This document shows, piece by piece, positions 12,476 to 22,562 of a stretch of DNA of 64,000 nt. The position numbers and the translations under genes were made by a program. The notes beneath the pieces were generated by a model. The model saw only the letters and a program-made list of their open reading frames with translations, was not told the DNA's origin and made no database searches. The stretch covers positions 1 through 64,000 of the forward strand of contig DFFT01000009.1 in the NCBI GenBank assembly GCA_002372325.1, given 5' to 3'. Position 1 is the first letter of the stretch, and the number at the start of each line of letters is the position of its first letter. Source of the DNA: Succinivibrionaceae bacterium UBA3769 (GTDB lineage Bacteria > Pseudomonadota > Gammaproteobacteria > Enterobacterales > Succinivibrionaceae).

Positions 12476-12955
12476 TTAATCCCTGTAAATGAGCGTCACG
12501 GCGGTAACGGCAATGCCTTCCTTTCTTCCGGTAAAGCCCAGCTTCTCGGTGGTGGTGGCCTTGACGTTCACAGCATCCATATCAAGGCCCAAATCCTGAG
12601 CGATATTGACCCGCATTTCATGCTCATAAGGGGCGATTTTCGGGGCCTGGGCCATAATAGTGATATCCGCGTTGCTGATTTTCCAGCCCAGATCCTGCAC
12701 TCTTTTCCAGGCATCCCGGAGGAGAATTCTGCTGTCAATGTTCAAAAATCGGTCATCATTGTCCGGATAAAGCCGGCCGATGTCGCCAAGAGCAGCGGCT
12801 CCCAGAAGAGCATCCGTAAGGGCATGAAGAACCACGTCGCCGTCTGAATGAGCGATAAGGCCCGTTTCATAAGGAATCTTTACTCCGCCCAGGGTAACCG
12901 GCCCCGCGCCGCCGAACTTATGCACATCAAAACCATGTCCGACTCTGAATATCAT
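12476..12955 (-). CDS. ispF: 2-C-methyl-D-erythritol 2,4-cyclodiphosphate synthase
   Basis: A 159-residue enzyme of the MEP isoprenoid pathway that cyclises CDP-methylerythritol 2-phosphate. The zinc-binding GHGFDVHKF start, the [25 protein letters not shown] signature, and the C-terminal [17 protein letters not shown] are all present. It follows ispD by 12 bp, so the two consecutive cytosolic steps are co-expressed. Confidence 0.97.
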   Translation of the reverse strand: MIFRVGHGFDVHKFGGAGPVTLGGVKIPYETGLIAHSDGDVVLHALTDALLGAAALGDIGRLYPDNDDRFLNIDSRILLRDAWKRVQDLGWKISNADITIMAQAPKIAPYEHEMRVNIAQDLGLDMDAVNVKATTTEKLGFTGRKEGIAVTAVTLIYRD

Positions 12956-12967
12956 GCTGCTTCCCTC

Positions 12968-13645
12968 TTAATCCATTTCCCGGTAAAAAAGCGTCCCCAG
13001 GGCCAGATCCTGAGGCTCGGTAATCTTAATGTTAAGGCTGGAGCCCGGCACCAGCAAGGGGTGATAGCCCAGAAACTCCATGGCCGAAGCCTCATCCGTC
13101 AGCGTCATGCCCGAGGCGGCGGCCTTTTCATAAGCAGTTATCAGAAGATCTCTTTTAAAAAGCTGCGGGGTAAGAGCCCGCCAGAGTCCGGCCCGGGGCA
13201 CGGTGCCCGTGATGCGGCTTTCACTGTCGCCGCGCTTTACCGTGTCGGGAATTCTTACCGCCAGAATGCCGCCGTTGTCATTCATGGCCAGATCCCGGAG
13301 TCTTTCCAGATCTGCCATCATAATGCACGGCCGCGCCGCATCGTGAACCATGACATATTCCGAGGCGGCTGCCCGAAGCCCGGAAAGCACGCTGTCCCCC
13401 CTCTCTTTTCCGCCGGGCACCGTTACAATGCGGGGATCGCCGTAAAGCCCGGTATCCTGAAAATACTGATCCTCAGGACTCAGAACCAGAATGACCCGGC
13501 CCAGCGCTGAAAACCGGAAAATGCGCTTCAGGGTTTCCTCCAGGATGGTGCTGGAGGCAAAGGGAAGATACTGCTTGGGACACCGGGACTGCATGCGCTT
13601 CCCAACACCGGCAGCGGGGATAACCACGTCAATCATGTCAGACAT
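12968..13645 (-). CDS. ispD: 2-C-methyl-D-erythritol 4-phosphate cytidylyltransferase
   Basis: A 225-residue cytidylyltransferase that forms CDP-methylerythritol in the MEP pathway. The N-terminal nucleotide-binding motif VIPAAGVGKRMQSRCPKQYL, the VHDAARPCI motif, and the late TDEASAMEFLG and IKITEPQDL motifs are canonical. It begins directly after the ftsB stop codon, as in the E. coli ftsB-ispD-ispF operon. Confidence 0.97.
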   Translation of the reverse strand: MSDMIDVVIPAAGVGKRMQSRCPKQYLPFASSTILEETLKRIFRFSALGRVILVLSPEDQYFQDTGLYGDPRIVTVPGGKERGDSVLSGLRAAASEYVMVHDAARPCIMMADLERLRDLAMNDNGGILAVRIPDTVKRGDSESRITGTVPRAGLWRALTPQLFKRDLLITAYEKAAASGMTLTDEASAMEFLGYHPLLVPGSSLNIKITEPQDLALGTLFYREMD

Positions 13646-13948
13646 TTATTTTCCGGAGGCCTCCTGCCGGCTGGGAAAAATTACCCGGTAAAACACCTCA
13701 CCTGACTTTATCATGCCCAGATTGGAGCGGGCCAGATTCTCAACCGTGGGGGAGCCGTCAGTTTTTTTAAGAGATTCAATGTCGACCTTCATCATGAGAT
13801 TGCGCTCCTCCAGATTCCGGGTATATTCCTTAGCCTGACGAAGCTCGGCGGTTACCTCCTGGTAGCGTCTGAGACCATTTGGGCCGTGCACCAGCGTGTG
13901 TCCGAGATAGATAATAACCAGAATTAAAATGACATTAATGTAGCGCAT
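13646..13948 (-). CDS. ftsB: cell division protein FtsB
   Basis: A 100-residue bitopic protein of the FtsQLB divisome complex. It has a short cytoplasmic N-terminus, one membrane helix (about residues 4-20), a periplasmic coiled coil (about 28-62, with the RNLEERNLMMKVDIESLK heptads), and the conserved segment ENLARSNLGMIKSGEVFYRV. Location directly before ispD supports the call. It is the first gene of the six-gene operon ending at nlpD; eno lies upstream behind a strong terminator. Confidence 0.93.
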   Translation of the reverse strand: MRYINVILILVIIYLGHTLVHGPNGLRRYQEVTAELRQAKEYTRNLEERNLMMKVDIESLKKTDGSPTVENLARSNLGMIKSGEVFYRVIFPSRQEASGK

Positions 13949-14054
13949 AGCATCACCCTGAAAGACCGGGGATATTATAATCCATGCCGCCCGGTTTGAA
14001 CATTACGGGGGAGGAGATCCCGCAGATTCGCACTCTGGTCATGAACCGGCAGGG

Positions 14055-14083
14055 CACAAAAAAAGACGCCCGGAGGCGTCTTT
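14055..14083 (-). terminator. terminator of eno
   Basis: A 9-bp perfect stem, AAAGACGCC and GGCGTCTTT, with a 4-base loop. On the minus strand it is followed by further T residues (TTTTTTTG in total). It lies 42 bp after the eno stop. Confidence 0.92.
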
Positions 14084-14124
14084 CTTATCTTTTAGCTTTT
14101 CTGAAAACTCAGCGTATCAGAGGA

Positions 14125-15706
<1,582 letters not shown>

Positions 15707-15958
15707 TTAATCTCCGACCTTCTGAATAAAAAGCTCGAAGGTGCCATCGCCGTTTTCCCGGAAAGCCAGAATTTTATGGCCCTCCTCCTTCACGCTTCTG
15801 GGAACATTCTCGGCGGGTTCGCCGCTGTTAAGCCGCACCTCCAGAATCTGTCCGTCATCAAGCTCATCCAGAGCCACCTTGGTTTTTACAAAGGTAATGG
15901 GGCAGTTTACATCGGTGATGTCAATTTTGTCATCCGCGGTAATGTTTGCATCAGTCAT
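15707..15958 (-). CDS. TusA-like sulfurtransferase
   Basis: An 83-residue protein of the TusA/SirA family, small cytosolic carriers that hold persulfide sulfur on a conserved Cys. The start ATG 15958 overlaps the end of the upstream JAMM gene by 8 bp and is preceded by GAGGAG. The active region reads DVNCPITFVKTKVAL; the usual CPxP motif is CPIT, so the second proline is replaced, as often seen in members linked to thiocarboxylate operons. The segment GQILEVRLNSGEPAENVPRSVKEEGH is typical of that subgroup. Last gene of the operon: it may pass sulfur from the cysteine desulfurase to the ubiquitin-like carriers. That routing is inference. Confidence 0.85.
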   Translation of the reverse strand: MTDANITADDKIDITDVNCPITFVKTKVALDELDDGQILEVRLNSGEPAENVPRSVKEEGHKILAFRENGDGTFELFIQKVGD

Positions 15959-16400
15959 GGTTTTTACTCTCCTCAAGAATAACAAGATCTTCCTTTCTTA
16001 CGGTTCTGCTTCCCTGGGCCCCTTCAATATGGAATCCGTTCAGCACCGGATGATCCTGCTCCGCCAGGGAAAGGATGAGATAGCTGGCCCGGGGATCATT
16101 GGCCAGTCTGATATCCTCCTCTGAAGGCCGGGAGGGACTTGCGGGATGGGAATGCCAGTTCCCCAAAGGGGCAAGTCCGGCTGCTCTCATGTCCTTAATG
16201 GCCGCAAGCTGCTCCCGGGGGTCAATGGAAAAATGTTCCTCCGCATGATCCGTATTGGTCAGGAGATACACCTTTCTGATCTCCCGGACACCATCCGGAC
16301 TATCAATGCCGGCCAGAAGCCCGCAGGCCTCCCGGGGACTTTCCGCGAGAGCATGCCGGTAAATCCTGTCAAAGTCGGCCCTAAGCATGGTTATCTTCAT
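15951..16400 (-). CDS. JAMM/MPN+ metallopeptidase (module 2)
   Basis: A 149-residue zinc peptidase of the Mec/HcyD/QbsD type. The JAMM motif is complete: Glu24 (PREACG), His83 and His85 (WHSHP), Ser93 and Asp96 (SEED). In relatives such enzymes either trim residues after the C-terminal GG of a ubiquitin-like sulfur carrier, or release cysteine or homocysteine from it. Here the ThiS-like carrier two genes upstream ends GGGQ, which would need trimming. It is 13 bp after the E1-like gene and overlaps the TusA-like gene by 8 bp, so translation is coupled. Confidence 0.9.
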   Translation of the reverse strand: MKITMLRADFDRIYRHALAESPREACGLLAGIDSPDGVREIRKVYLLTNTDHAEEHFSIDPREQLAAIKDMRAAGLAPLGNWHSHPASPSRPSEEDIRLANDPRASYLILSLAEQDHPVLNGFHIEGAQGSRTVRKEDLVILEESKNHD

Positions 16401-16413
16401 ACGCCACCCGAAA

Positions 16414-17226
16414 TCAATGCTGCTTTAATTCGCAGACAGCCTGCTCATAATCATGAAGCTCGGTAATCACCGGATTCGCGGAGCAGACAGCGCAGCCGGC
16501 ACCCCGGGACGGCAGCCTGATCTTATGAAACTCCATGGTGAGCGCGTCATAGGTCAGGAGATAACCGGTAAGAAGCTCCCCTACCCCGGTAATATACTTA
16601 ATGGCCTCCATGGCCTGAAGGGATCCGATAACCCCGCCCATGGCCCCGATAACCCCCGCCTGCCGGCAGGTAGGCACCGCATCCTTGGGAGGCGGCTCCT
16701 TGAAGATGCAGCGATAGCAAGGGCTCTGTCCCGGGATCACCGTGGTGAGCTGCCCCTTGAATCTGATAATGCCGGCATGGCTGAAGGGCTTTTTGGCCAT
16801 GACGCAGGCATCGTTTATCAGGAACTTGGCCGGAAAATTGTCCGTGCCGTCAATGACGAAGTCATAGTCCTTGATGAGATCCAGAATATTGGAGCTGTTC
16901 ACAAAGGTGTAATAGGTATTAACCTTAACGTCCGGATTTATGGCCCTCATAGTCTCAGCCGCAGATTCTGCCTTCTTTTTGCCCACATCGGCCGTGGTAT
17001 GAATTACCTGCCGCTGCAGATTGGAGAGATCCACCGTATCAGCGTCAGCAATGCCGATAGTGCCCACGCCGGCCGCTGCAAGATAGAGAGCGGCAGGAGA
17101 GCCTAAACCCCCGGCGCCGATAATCAGCACCTTCGCTCCCAGAAGCTTCTTCTGGCCCTTGGCGCCGATCTCCCTGAGAATAATGTGCCGGGAATAACGC
17201 TCCAGCTGTTCATTTGTAAAGGCCAT
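16414..17226 (-). CDS. E1-like adenylyltransferase (MoeB/ThiF/HesA family, module 2)
   Basis: A 270-residue enzyme that adenylates the C-terminal glycine of a ubiquitin-like sulfur carrier before thiocarboxylate formation. It has the nucleotide-binding GAGGLG (37-42), the GTDN motif (127-130), two zinc-binding pairs (CYRC at 170-173 and CAVC near 247), and the candidate active Cys187 (PTCRQ). There is no rhodanese domain, unlike its paralogue at 21-22.5 kb. It overlaps the carrier gene by one base, so the two are made together. Its likely partner is the carrier at 17,226-17,432. Confidence 0.93.
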   Translation of the reverse strand: MAFTNEQLERYSRHIILREIGAKGQKKLLGAKVLIIGAGGLGSPAALYLAAAGVGTIGIADADTVDLSNLQRQVIHTTADVGKKKAESAAETMRAINPDVKVNTYYTFVNSSNILDLIKDYDFVIDGTDNFPAKFLINDACVMAKKPFSHAGIIRFKGQLTTVIPGQSPCYRCIFKEPPPKDAVPTCRQAGVIGAMGGVIGSLQAMEAIKYITGVGELLTGYLLTYDALTMEFHKIRLPSRGAGCAVCSANPVITELHDYEQAVCELKQH

Positions 17227-17432
17227 TACTGTCCGCCTCCCATGAAATACAGAAATTCCACCTCATCCCCTTCATTAAGCACATGAGAGTCAAAGGTATC
17301 AGACTTGATAAACTCGCCGTTTACCGACACGGTCACATACTGCGGGGTTTCCACATTTTCAATTTTAATGAGTTCTGCCACGGTAGTTCCCGCAGCCACT
17401 TCCTTTCTTTTTCCGGCAACAGTTATTATCAT
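17226..17432 (-). CDS. ThiS/MoaD-like ubiquitin-fold sulfur carrier
   Basis: A 68-residue beta-grasp carrier whose C-terminal glycine becomes a thiocarboxylate. It starts MIITVAGKRKEV, has VNGEFI and LNEGDEVEFLYFMGGGQ at the end. Active carriers end exactly in Gly-Gly; here at least one residue (Gln) follows the glycines, so maturation by the JAMM peptidase two genes downstream is likely. Because thiamine genes are absent and a serine acetyltransferase precedes it, a role in cysteine or homocysteine synthesis is more likely than in thiazole formation. That role is inference. Confidence 0.9.
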   Translation of the reverse strand: MIITVAGKRKEVAAGTTVAELIKIENVETPQYVTVSVNGEFIKSDTFDSHVLNEGDEVEFLYFMGGGQ

Positions 17433-17482
17433 TTGCGTTTTTCCTTACATACAAATCACTGACATCAAAAGTAACAATAAAG

Positions 17483-18442
17483 CTAAATCACATAGCACCA
17501 CTCATCCCCGGGCTTTACCTCCTCCTTCCGACGGCGGCTGTCCTGAGAGCGGTATTCCATTTCAGGATTCTTTACTGTAACCCGGGTATTGGCCGGCACC
17601 GAGGAGGTAATGAAGGTATTCCCGCCGATAATGGAGCTCTCGCCGATTACCGTTTCCCCGCCCAGAATGGATGCGCCGGCATAAATGGTCACATTGTCGC
17701 CGATGGTGGGATGCCTCTTTTTTCCCGAAAGCTTCTGCCCGCCCCGGGTGGAAATAGCTCCCAGGGTAACCCCCTGATAGATCTTCACATTCTGGCCGAT
17801 TATCGCTGTTTCCCCGATAACAATACCAGTGCCGTGATCAATAAAAAAGCTTCTCCCGATAACAGCTCCCGGATGAATATCAATACCGGTTTCGGCATGC
17901 GCGTACTCCGTCATGAGCCGGGGCAGCACCGGAACCCTCAGAAGATAAAGCTCATGAGCCAGGCGGTATACGGTGCTGGCCATAAGTCCGGGATAGGCCA
18001 GAATAATCTCCTCCAGGCACCCGGCCGCCGGATCCCCGTCATAGGCGGCCAGAAGATCCGTTTCCGCCAGACGGCGTATGGCGGGAAGGCGTCTCATAAA
18101 TTCCCGGGTAATGCGGTAAGCTTCCCGGGCCCGCTCCTCCCCGGTCATAACGCCCCGAAGCCGGCAAAAATCCAAAGCCTGCGCCACCTGCTTGTTAAGA
18201 TGGTAAAAAACGTCCTCCAGAATTACGGCAAAGCCATGCTCCGGATTGTAAATCTTGAAGGAGCGATCCCTGAAATAGCCGGGATAAACAATGCGGAAAA
18301 GGTTATCGATGATTTCCCTTACCTCTGCTTTGTCCGGCTTATGAAAAAAATCGATATCGTCAATATTCTTGGTGCCGTCGATATCGGCAATGATCCCCTG
18401 CACCAGCTTCCGGATCTCATCCACGTTGTATTCGGTCTTCAT
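17483..18442 (-). CDS. serine O-acetyltransferase (EpsC/SrpH-type)
   Basis: A 319-residue enzyme making O-acetylserine from serine and acetyl-CoA, the first step of cysteine synthesis. The N-terminal half is helical (about 1-185, including YDGDPAAGCLEEIILAYPG). The C-terminal left-handed beta helix has hexapeptide repeats and the active-site HPGAVIGRSFFIDHGTGIVIGET region (about 200-225). It is longer than E. coli CysE (273) and resembles the EpsC/SrpH branch found beside SrpI-type encapsulins. It lies 57 bp after the cysteine desulfurase gene. The tail contains WCYVI, not the usual feedback-binding Ile-ending peptide of CysE, though it also ends in Ile. Confidence 0.9.
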   Translation of the reverse strand: MKTEYNVDEIRKLVQGIIADIDGTKNIDDIDFFHKPDKAEVREIIDNLFRIVYPGYFRDRSFKIYNPEHGFAVILEDVFYHLNKQVAQALDFCRLRGVMTGEERAREAYRITREFMRRLPAIRRLAETDLLAAYDGDPAAGCLEEIILAYPGLMASTVYRLAHELYLLRVPVLPRLMTEYAHAETGIDIHPGAVIGRSFFIDHGTGIVIGETAIIGQNVKIYQGVTLGAISTRGGQKLSGKKRHPTIGDNVTIYAGASILGGETVIGESSIIGGNTFITSSVPANTRVTVKNPEMEYRSQDSRRRKEEVKPGDEWCYVI

Positions 18443-18499
18443 GTCATCTTACCTGAAAGCCCCTGAAAACCCCGGACGGCATGCCGTCCGGAGCCTCTG

Positions 18500-20098
18500 T
18501 CAGGCGAAAGACCTCAGCGCTCTGACCAGAGCATCAATATCCTCCGGAGAGTTATAGATGCCCAGTGTCGGTCTCACCGCGCTCTCATAGCCGAATCTCC
18601 TGAGCACCGGCTGGGCGCAGTGATGTCCGGTACGCACGGCAATGCCGAAGCTGTCCAGTCTCCGCCCCACCTCGTCATCGGAATAGCCATTAAGCTTGAA
18701 GGCCAGAGCAGAAGCCTTGTCCCGGGCCGTGCCTACCAGAGTAAGTCCCGGCACCGTGCGGAGCTCCTTAAGAGCATACTGCAGGAGATCATGCTCCCAG
18801 CGGTGCACGCAGGGCATTCCGATGGACGACAGATAGGAAAGCGCGGCTCCCAGCCCTACCGCATCGGCAATGCTGCCGGTGCCGGCCTCAAACTTATTGG
18901 GCACGTCATTGTAGAGCGTCCGTTCAAAGGTAACATCGGCGATCATGTTGCCGCCTCCGTGATAGGGCTCGGCGCTTCTTAAAAGCTCCTTCTTCCCGTA
19001 AACCACCCCGATGCCGGTAGGACCGTAGATCTTATGTCCAGAGAACACAAAGAAATCCGCATCCAAAGCCGAGACATTAACCGGGATATGAGCCACGGAC
19101 TGCGCTCCGTCTATCAGGATTCTCACCCCGTGCCGATGCGCTCCGGCAATAAGCTCAGCCACCGGAGTAACAGTGCCCAGCACGTTGGATACATGGGTTA
19201 CTGCCACAAACTTTGTCCGGCTGGTAAAGAGCTTCTCGTACTCCGACATAATAAGCTGACCGGTTTCATCACAGGGGATAACCCGGAGCACCGCACCGGT
19301 TTTCTGAGCGATAAGCTGCCACGGAACAATGTTGGCGTGATGCTCCAGAATGGAAACAATGATCTCGTCTCCGGGCTTCAAAGTCGGTTTTACATAGGCA
19401 TTGGCCACCAGGTTTATGGCCTCGGTGGTGCCCCGCACAAACACAATTTCGCTGGAGGAGCCTGCCCCGATAAAATCCCGTACAATGTCCCGGGCGTTTT
19501 CATAAGCATCCGTGGATCTGGCTGCCAGAGTATGAGCTCCGCGGTGCACATTGGAGTTCTCATGCTGGTAATAATAGGAGATCCGGTCTATTACCTGCTG
19601 CGGTCTCTGAGTGGTAGCGCCGTTATCCAGCCATACCAGACTATTTCCGTTTACCTTTTCCCCCAGAATCGGAAAATCGCCGCGGATCTCTGCCAGGGTC
19701 TTGCTGCCGATGCGAATGGAGTCATTGCTGCCCCGGGGCGTGACGACGCTGGGAGCCGCTGTCTGCTCCGGAACCTTCCCTGATGCCGCATCGCTGGCAG
19801 ACAGCACCACGGGAGCGTAGCCGGGGGCAAGCTTCTCGGTCTCTGTTCCTGAAGGCGCTGCAGCAAAGGGATGCTCCCAGTCAAAGGACTTTCCTGCAGG
19901 GATACCGTACCCGACGGCGGGAACCTCGGGCACTGCTGCCGGAGCCTCTGCCGGCGCGGCCGGAACTGTCCCGGAGGGAACCGCCGCCTCCCCGATTAAA
20001 TCAGGGAAGAGCTGATTCGCCAGGGCCTCCAGCTCCGCCGCGGCAGGAACTCCGTACAGAGCCTCCGGGGAACCTGCGGCATTAATCGTTGTAGTCAT
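18500..20098 (-). CDS. SufS-type cysteine desulfurase with disordered cargo domain
   Basis: Takes sulfur from cysteine as an enzyme persulfide, releasing alanine. The PLP lysine (SGHKIYGPTG, about residue 355) and active Cys (RTGHHCAQP, about 493) match group II (SufS/CsdA) enzymes. About 130 residues precede the catalytic domain: low-complexity Ala/Pro/Glu-rich sequence with two islands, ELEALANQLFPDL and SFDWEHPF. Such an N-terminal domain is the cargo-loading region of desulfurases enclosed by family 2A encapsulins; the encapsulin gene is immediately upstream and overlaps this one. I chose ATG 20098 (MTTTINAAG); a TTG at 20110 is possible. Either way the start lies inside the encapsulin gene, so translation is coupled. 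Confidence 0.94.
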   Translation of the reverse strand: MTTTINAAGSPEALYGVPAAAELEALANQLFPDLIGEAAVPSGTVPAAPAEAPAAVPEVPAVGYGIPAGKSFDWEHPFAAAPSGTETEKLAPGYAPVVLSASDAASGKVPEQTAAPSVVTPRGSNDSIRIGSKTLAEIRGDFPILGEKVNGNSLVWLDNGATTQRPQQVIDRISYYYQHENSNVHRGAHTLAARSTDAYENARDIVRDFIGAGSSSEIVFVRGTTEAINLVANAYVKPTLKPGDEIIVSILEHHANIVPWQLIAQKTGAVLRVIPCDETGQLIMSEYEKLFTSRTKFVAVTHVSNVLGTVTPVAELIAGAHRHGVRILIDGAQSVAHIPVNVSALDADFFVFSGHKIYGPTGIGVVYGKKELLRSAEPYHGGGNMIADVTFERTLYNDVPNKFEAGTGSIADAVGLGAALSYLSSIGMPCVHRWEHDLLQYALKELRTVPGLTLVGTARDKASALAFKLNGYSDDEVGRRLDSFGIAVRTGHHCAQPVLRRFGYESAVRPTLGIYNSPEDIDALVRALRSFA

Positions 20099-21041
20099 GG
20101 TATTCGCCAACCTCTACATCCTCAAGAACAGCCAGAGCATCATCAGCAAGAACGGCAGCGGAGCAGTAAAGAGACAGCAGATAGGAAGCAACGCCCTTGT
20201 TATCAATGCCGCGGAACCGTACCGAAAGGCCTCTGGAATGCTCGTTCTTGAGACCGGCCTGGAAGAGACCGATAACGCCTCTCCTGGCCTCGCCGGTTCT
20301 GACCAAAAGTATATTGGTCTTGCCGCTCTGAGATACCGGATTCTTAAGACCGTCCACCAGAAGCTTGTCTGTGGGGATCAGGGGAATGCCGCGCCAGGTT
20401 ACAAAGGTGCCGCCGGCCTGATTGATAACCACCGGAGGAACACCGCGCTTGGTGCATTCTCTTTCAAATGCGGCAATAGCTCTCGGGTGAGCCAGGAAAA
20501 ACGACGGTTCCTTCCACACCTTGGTAATGAGCTCATCCAGGTCATCAGGGGTGGGAGCTCCGTTTCTGGTCTGAATTCTCTGAGAATCAGCCACATTCTT
20601 AAGGAGGCCGTAGTCATCATTGTTTATAAGCTGGCTCTCCTGACGCTCTCTCAGCGAATCAACAGCAAGGGAAAGCTGCTCCTGCACCTGATCATAGGGC
20701 GAACTGTACACATCCTCAATGGCGGTATTGACATTGATAATGGTGGAAATGGAGTTAAGCCGGTACTCCCGAGGCTGAGTCTCATACTCTACATAGCCCT
20801 CAGGAATAGTGTCAGACTTCTTGGTCTGGCTGCACAGCACATCCAGAGGAGTATCGCCCTCAACTACGCGGTTCACCCGGAAAATCCCGGTTTCCAGCCC
20901 CTTGAACTCCAGAAATCTGGTGAGCCACTTGGGAGTAAGGGAGCCGAACTGCGGTCTGGTCTTGGTAACGTTGGCCAAATTGTAGGCCGCCTGAGCACCC
21001 AGGGCATTAATCCCGTTGCTGTTTACATTTTCTGCTGACAT
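20082..21041 (-). CDS. family 2A (SrpI-like) encapsulin shell protein
   Basis: A 319-residue HK97-fold shell protein that self-assembles into a protein nanocompartment. The whole chain resembles cyanobacterial SrpI: TKTRPQFGSLTPKWLTRFL, EYETQPREYRLNSIST, VYSSPYDQVQEQL, ERQESQLINNDDYGLL, the GAPTPDDLDELI and VWKEPSFFLAHPRAIAAFERECT segments, and the end YLLSLYCSAAVLADDALAVLEDVEVGEYHDY. There is no cyclic-nucleotide domain, so it is 2A, not 2B. In studied relatives the cargo is a cysteine desulfurase and the shell can store elemental sulfur. The cargo gene overlaps its 3' end. It lies 63 bp after the ubiquitin-like/E1/rhodanese fusion gene. Confidence 0.95.
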   Translation of the reverse strand: MSAENVNSNGINALGAQAAYNLANVTKTRPQFGSLTPKWLTRFLEFKGLETGIFRVNRVVEGDTPLDVLCSQTKKSDTIPEGYVEYETQPREYRLNSISTIINVNTAIEDVYSSPYDQVQEQLSLAVDSLRERQESQLINNDDYGLLKNVADSQRIQTRNGAPTPDDLDELITKVWKEPSFFLAHPRAIAAFERECTKRGVPPVVINQAGGTFVTWRGIPLIPTDKLLVDGLKNPVSQSGKTNILLVRTGEARRGVIGLFQAGLKNEHSRGLSVRFRGIDNKGVASYLLSLYCSAAVLADDALAVLEDVEVGEYHDYND

Positions 21042-21104
21042 TTCATTCTCCTAAAAAAATCAGAAAATTGCTTCTCATAACTCATTCCCTCCAAATCTGC
21101 CGGC

Positions 21105-22562
21105 CTAGATCCAGCCGCCTTCATTGGACAGAATAATATCCTTCATAGCATCCAGTCCTCCTCTGAGACTGTATGCCGATCCCGCATAGCCGGCCTCCCG
21201 CAGGGTCTTCACCGCCAGGATGCTCCGCTTGCCCTCTTTGCAGATAAACACGGTATCGTGCTCCGGATTAAGCTCGCGCTGTCTCCGGGCCAGCTGACCT
21301 ATCGGAATGACTATAGCCCCCGAGAAGCGCAGAATTGAGCGCTCGTGCGGCTCTCTGACATCAACAATGGTCAGAGGCTCTCCGTTCTCGATGCGCCGGG
21401 CCAGATCCTCCGGAGCGATAGTGGCCACCGGCTCCTCCGCAGGATCCTCTCTGAGGCCGCAGAGCTCTTCATAGTCGTAGTTCTTAGGTTCTCTGATAGC
21501 GGGAGCGCTGCCGCAAACCTCACAGTCATCCCGGTGTCTTACCTCCAGCACCTCAGATCTGAGTCCCATGGTATCCACCCGGAGGAGTTTCCCGGAAAGA
21601 TGCTCGCCAATGCCTATAATGAGCTTCAGCGCTTCTGTGGCCTGAATGCTCCCGATAATGCCGGAAAGCGGGCTTATGGTGCCGCCCTCGGCGCAGGTGG
21701 GTACCAGCCCCGGCTCCGGCGGCTCCGGAAAGAGACACCTCAGGCACGGGCCGCCCTGATAGTTAAAAATGCTGACCCAGCCTTCATATTGGTAAACAGC
21801 GCCGTATACCAGAGGGATCCCGCAAATGACGCAGGCATCGTTAAGGATGTAGCGCGCCTGATAGTTGTCGGTGCAGTCAATCACGAGATCAAAACCGTCG
21901 ATGACTGACAGAACATTGCCGGCGTCAACCTTTATATTCTCGGCAATTACCTCTGTTCTGCGGTTAATGGCCCTGACCTTATCACGGGCCGAAGCCGCCT
22001 TGGGACGCCGAATATCCCGAAAACCATGGATCACCTGACTCTGCAGGTTGGGAACAGCCACCGTGTCGAAATCCACAATCTTGAGAGTGCCCACCCCGGC
22101 TGCGGCCAGGTACTGCAGCACCGGCCCGCCCAGGGCACCGGCTCCGATAACCGCTACTCGGGCAGCCTTTATTTTTTTCTGCCCCTTGACGCCGATCTCC
22201 CGGAGCAGAAGATGCCGGCTGAATTGATCTACCTCAGCATTGTCCAGAGATACCTGTTTTCTCCGAACTTCGGAAATTATCCCCTCCTCCGGAGCGCCGC
22301 CGGCAATAAGGGGAAGGAGGAGGAGCGAGCTTCCTGAAGGCACCGGGGTGTCATGCATGTTCTTGTCTGTCCAGTCGTTTTTCCCGGCAAAAATTCTGAT
22401 AAAGCTCCGGAGTTCGCCCTTTTCATCCCAAAGTCCCTGTCTGGCCTCGGGAAAACGATCACTCAGCTCCTTTAAAGCTTCATTTACTGTATTGCCCTGC
22501 GCCTCCTCGGTGGTACTTCGACCGAAAAACGAACGCAGTGTCGCTGAAATAAAAACCTTCAC
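21105..22562 (-). CDS. ubiquitin-like carrier / E1-like / rhodanese fusion protein
   Basis: A 485-residue three-part protein. Residues 1-89 are a MoaD/CysO-like beta-grasp carrier ending LLPLIAGG. Residues about 105-365 are a MoeB/ThiF E1-like domain: GAGALGG (140-146), CTDN (230-233), zinc pairs CLRC (273-276) and CEVC (347-350), and candidate active Cys290 (PTCAEGG). Residues about 380-485 are a rhodanese with active loop CKEGKRS (Cys441). Adenylation, sulfur supply and the carrier are thus on one chain. The carrier's GG is internal (followed by APEEG), so it needs cutting to work; the JAMM gene just upstream overlaps this one by 4 bp. It looks like a MoeZ-type enzyme with its own carrier attached. 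Confidence 0.93.
   Translation of the reverse strand: MKVFISATLRSFFGRSTTEEAQGNTVNEALKELSDRFPEARQGLWDEKGELRSFIRIFAGKNDWTDKNMHDTPVPSGSSLLLLPLIAGGAPEEGIISEVRRKQVSLDNAEVDQFSRHLLLREIGVKGQKKIKAARVAVIGAGALGGPVLQYLAAAGVGTLKIVDFDTVAVPNLQSQVIHGFRDIRRPKAASARDKVRAINRRTEVIAENIKVDAGNVLSVIDGFDLVIDCTDNYQARYILNDACVICGIPLVYGAVYQYEGWVSIFNYQGGPCLRCLFPEPPEPGLVPTCAEGGTISPLSGIIGSIQATEALKLIIGIGEHLSGKLLRVDTMGLRSEVLEVRHRDDCEVCGSAPAIREPKNYDYEELCGLREDPAEEPVATIAPEDLARRIENGEPLTIVDVREPHERSILRFSGAIVIPIGQLARRQRELNPEHDTVFICKEGKRSILAVKTLREAGYAGSAYSLRGGLDAMKDIILSNEGGWI

Noticed and set aside
20097..21038. Open frame opposite the encapsulin gene
   Set aside because: Composition follows from the encapsulin codons; no recognisable protein features.
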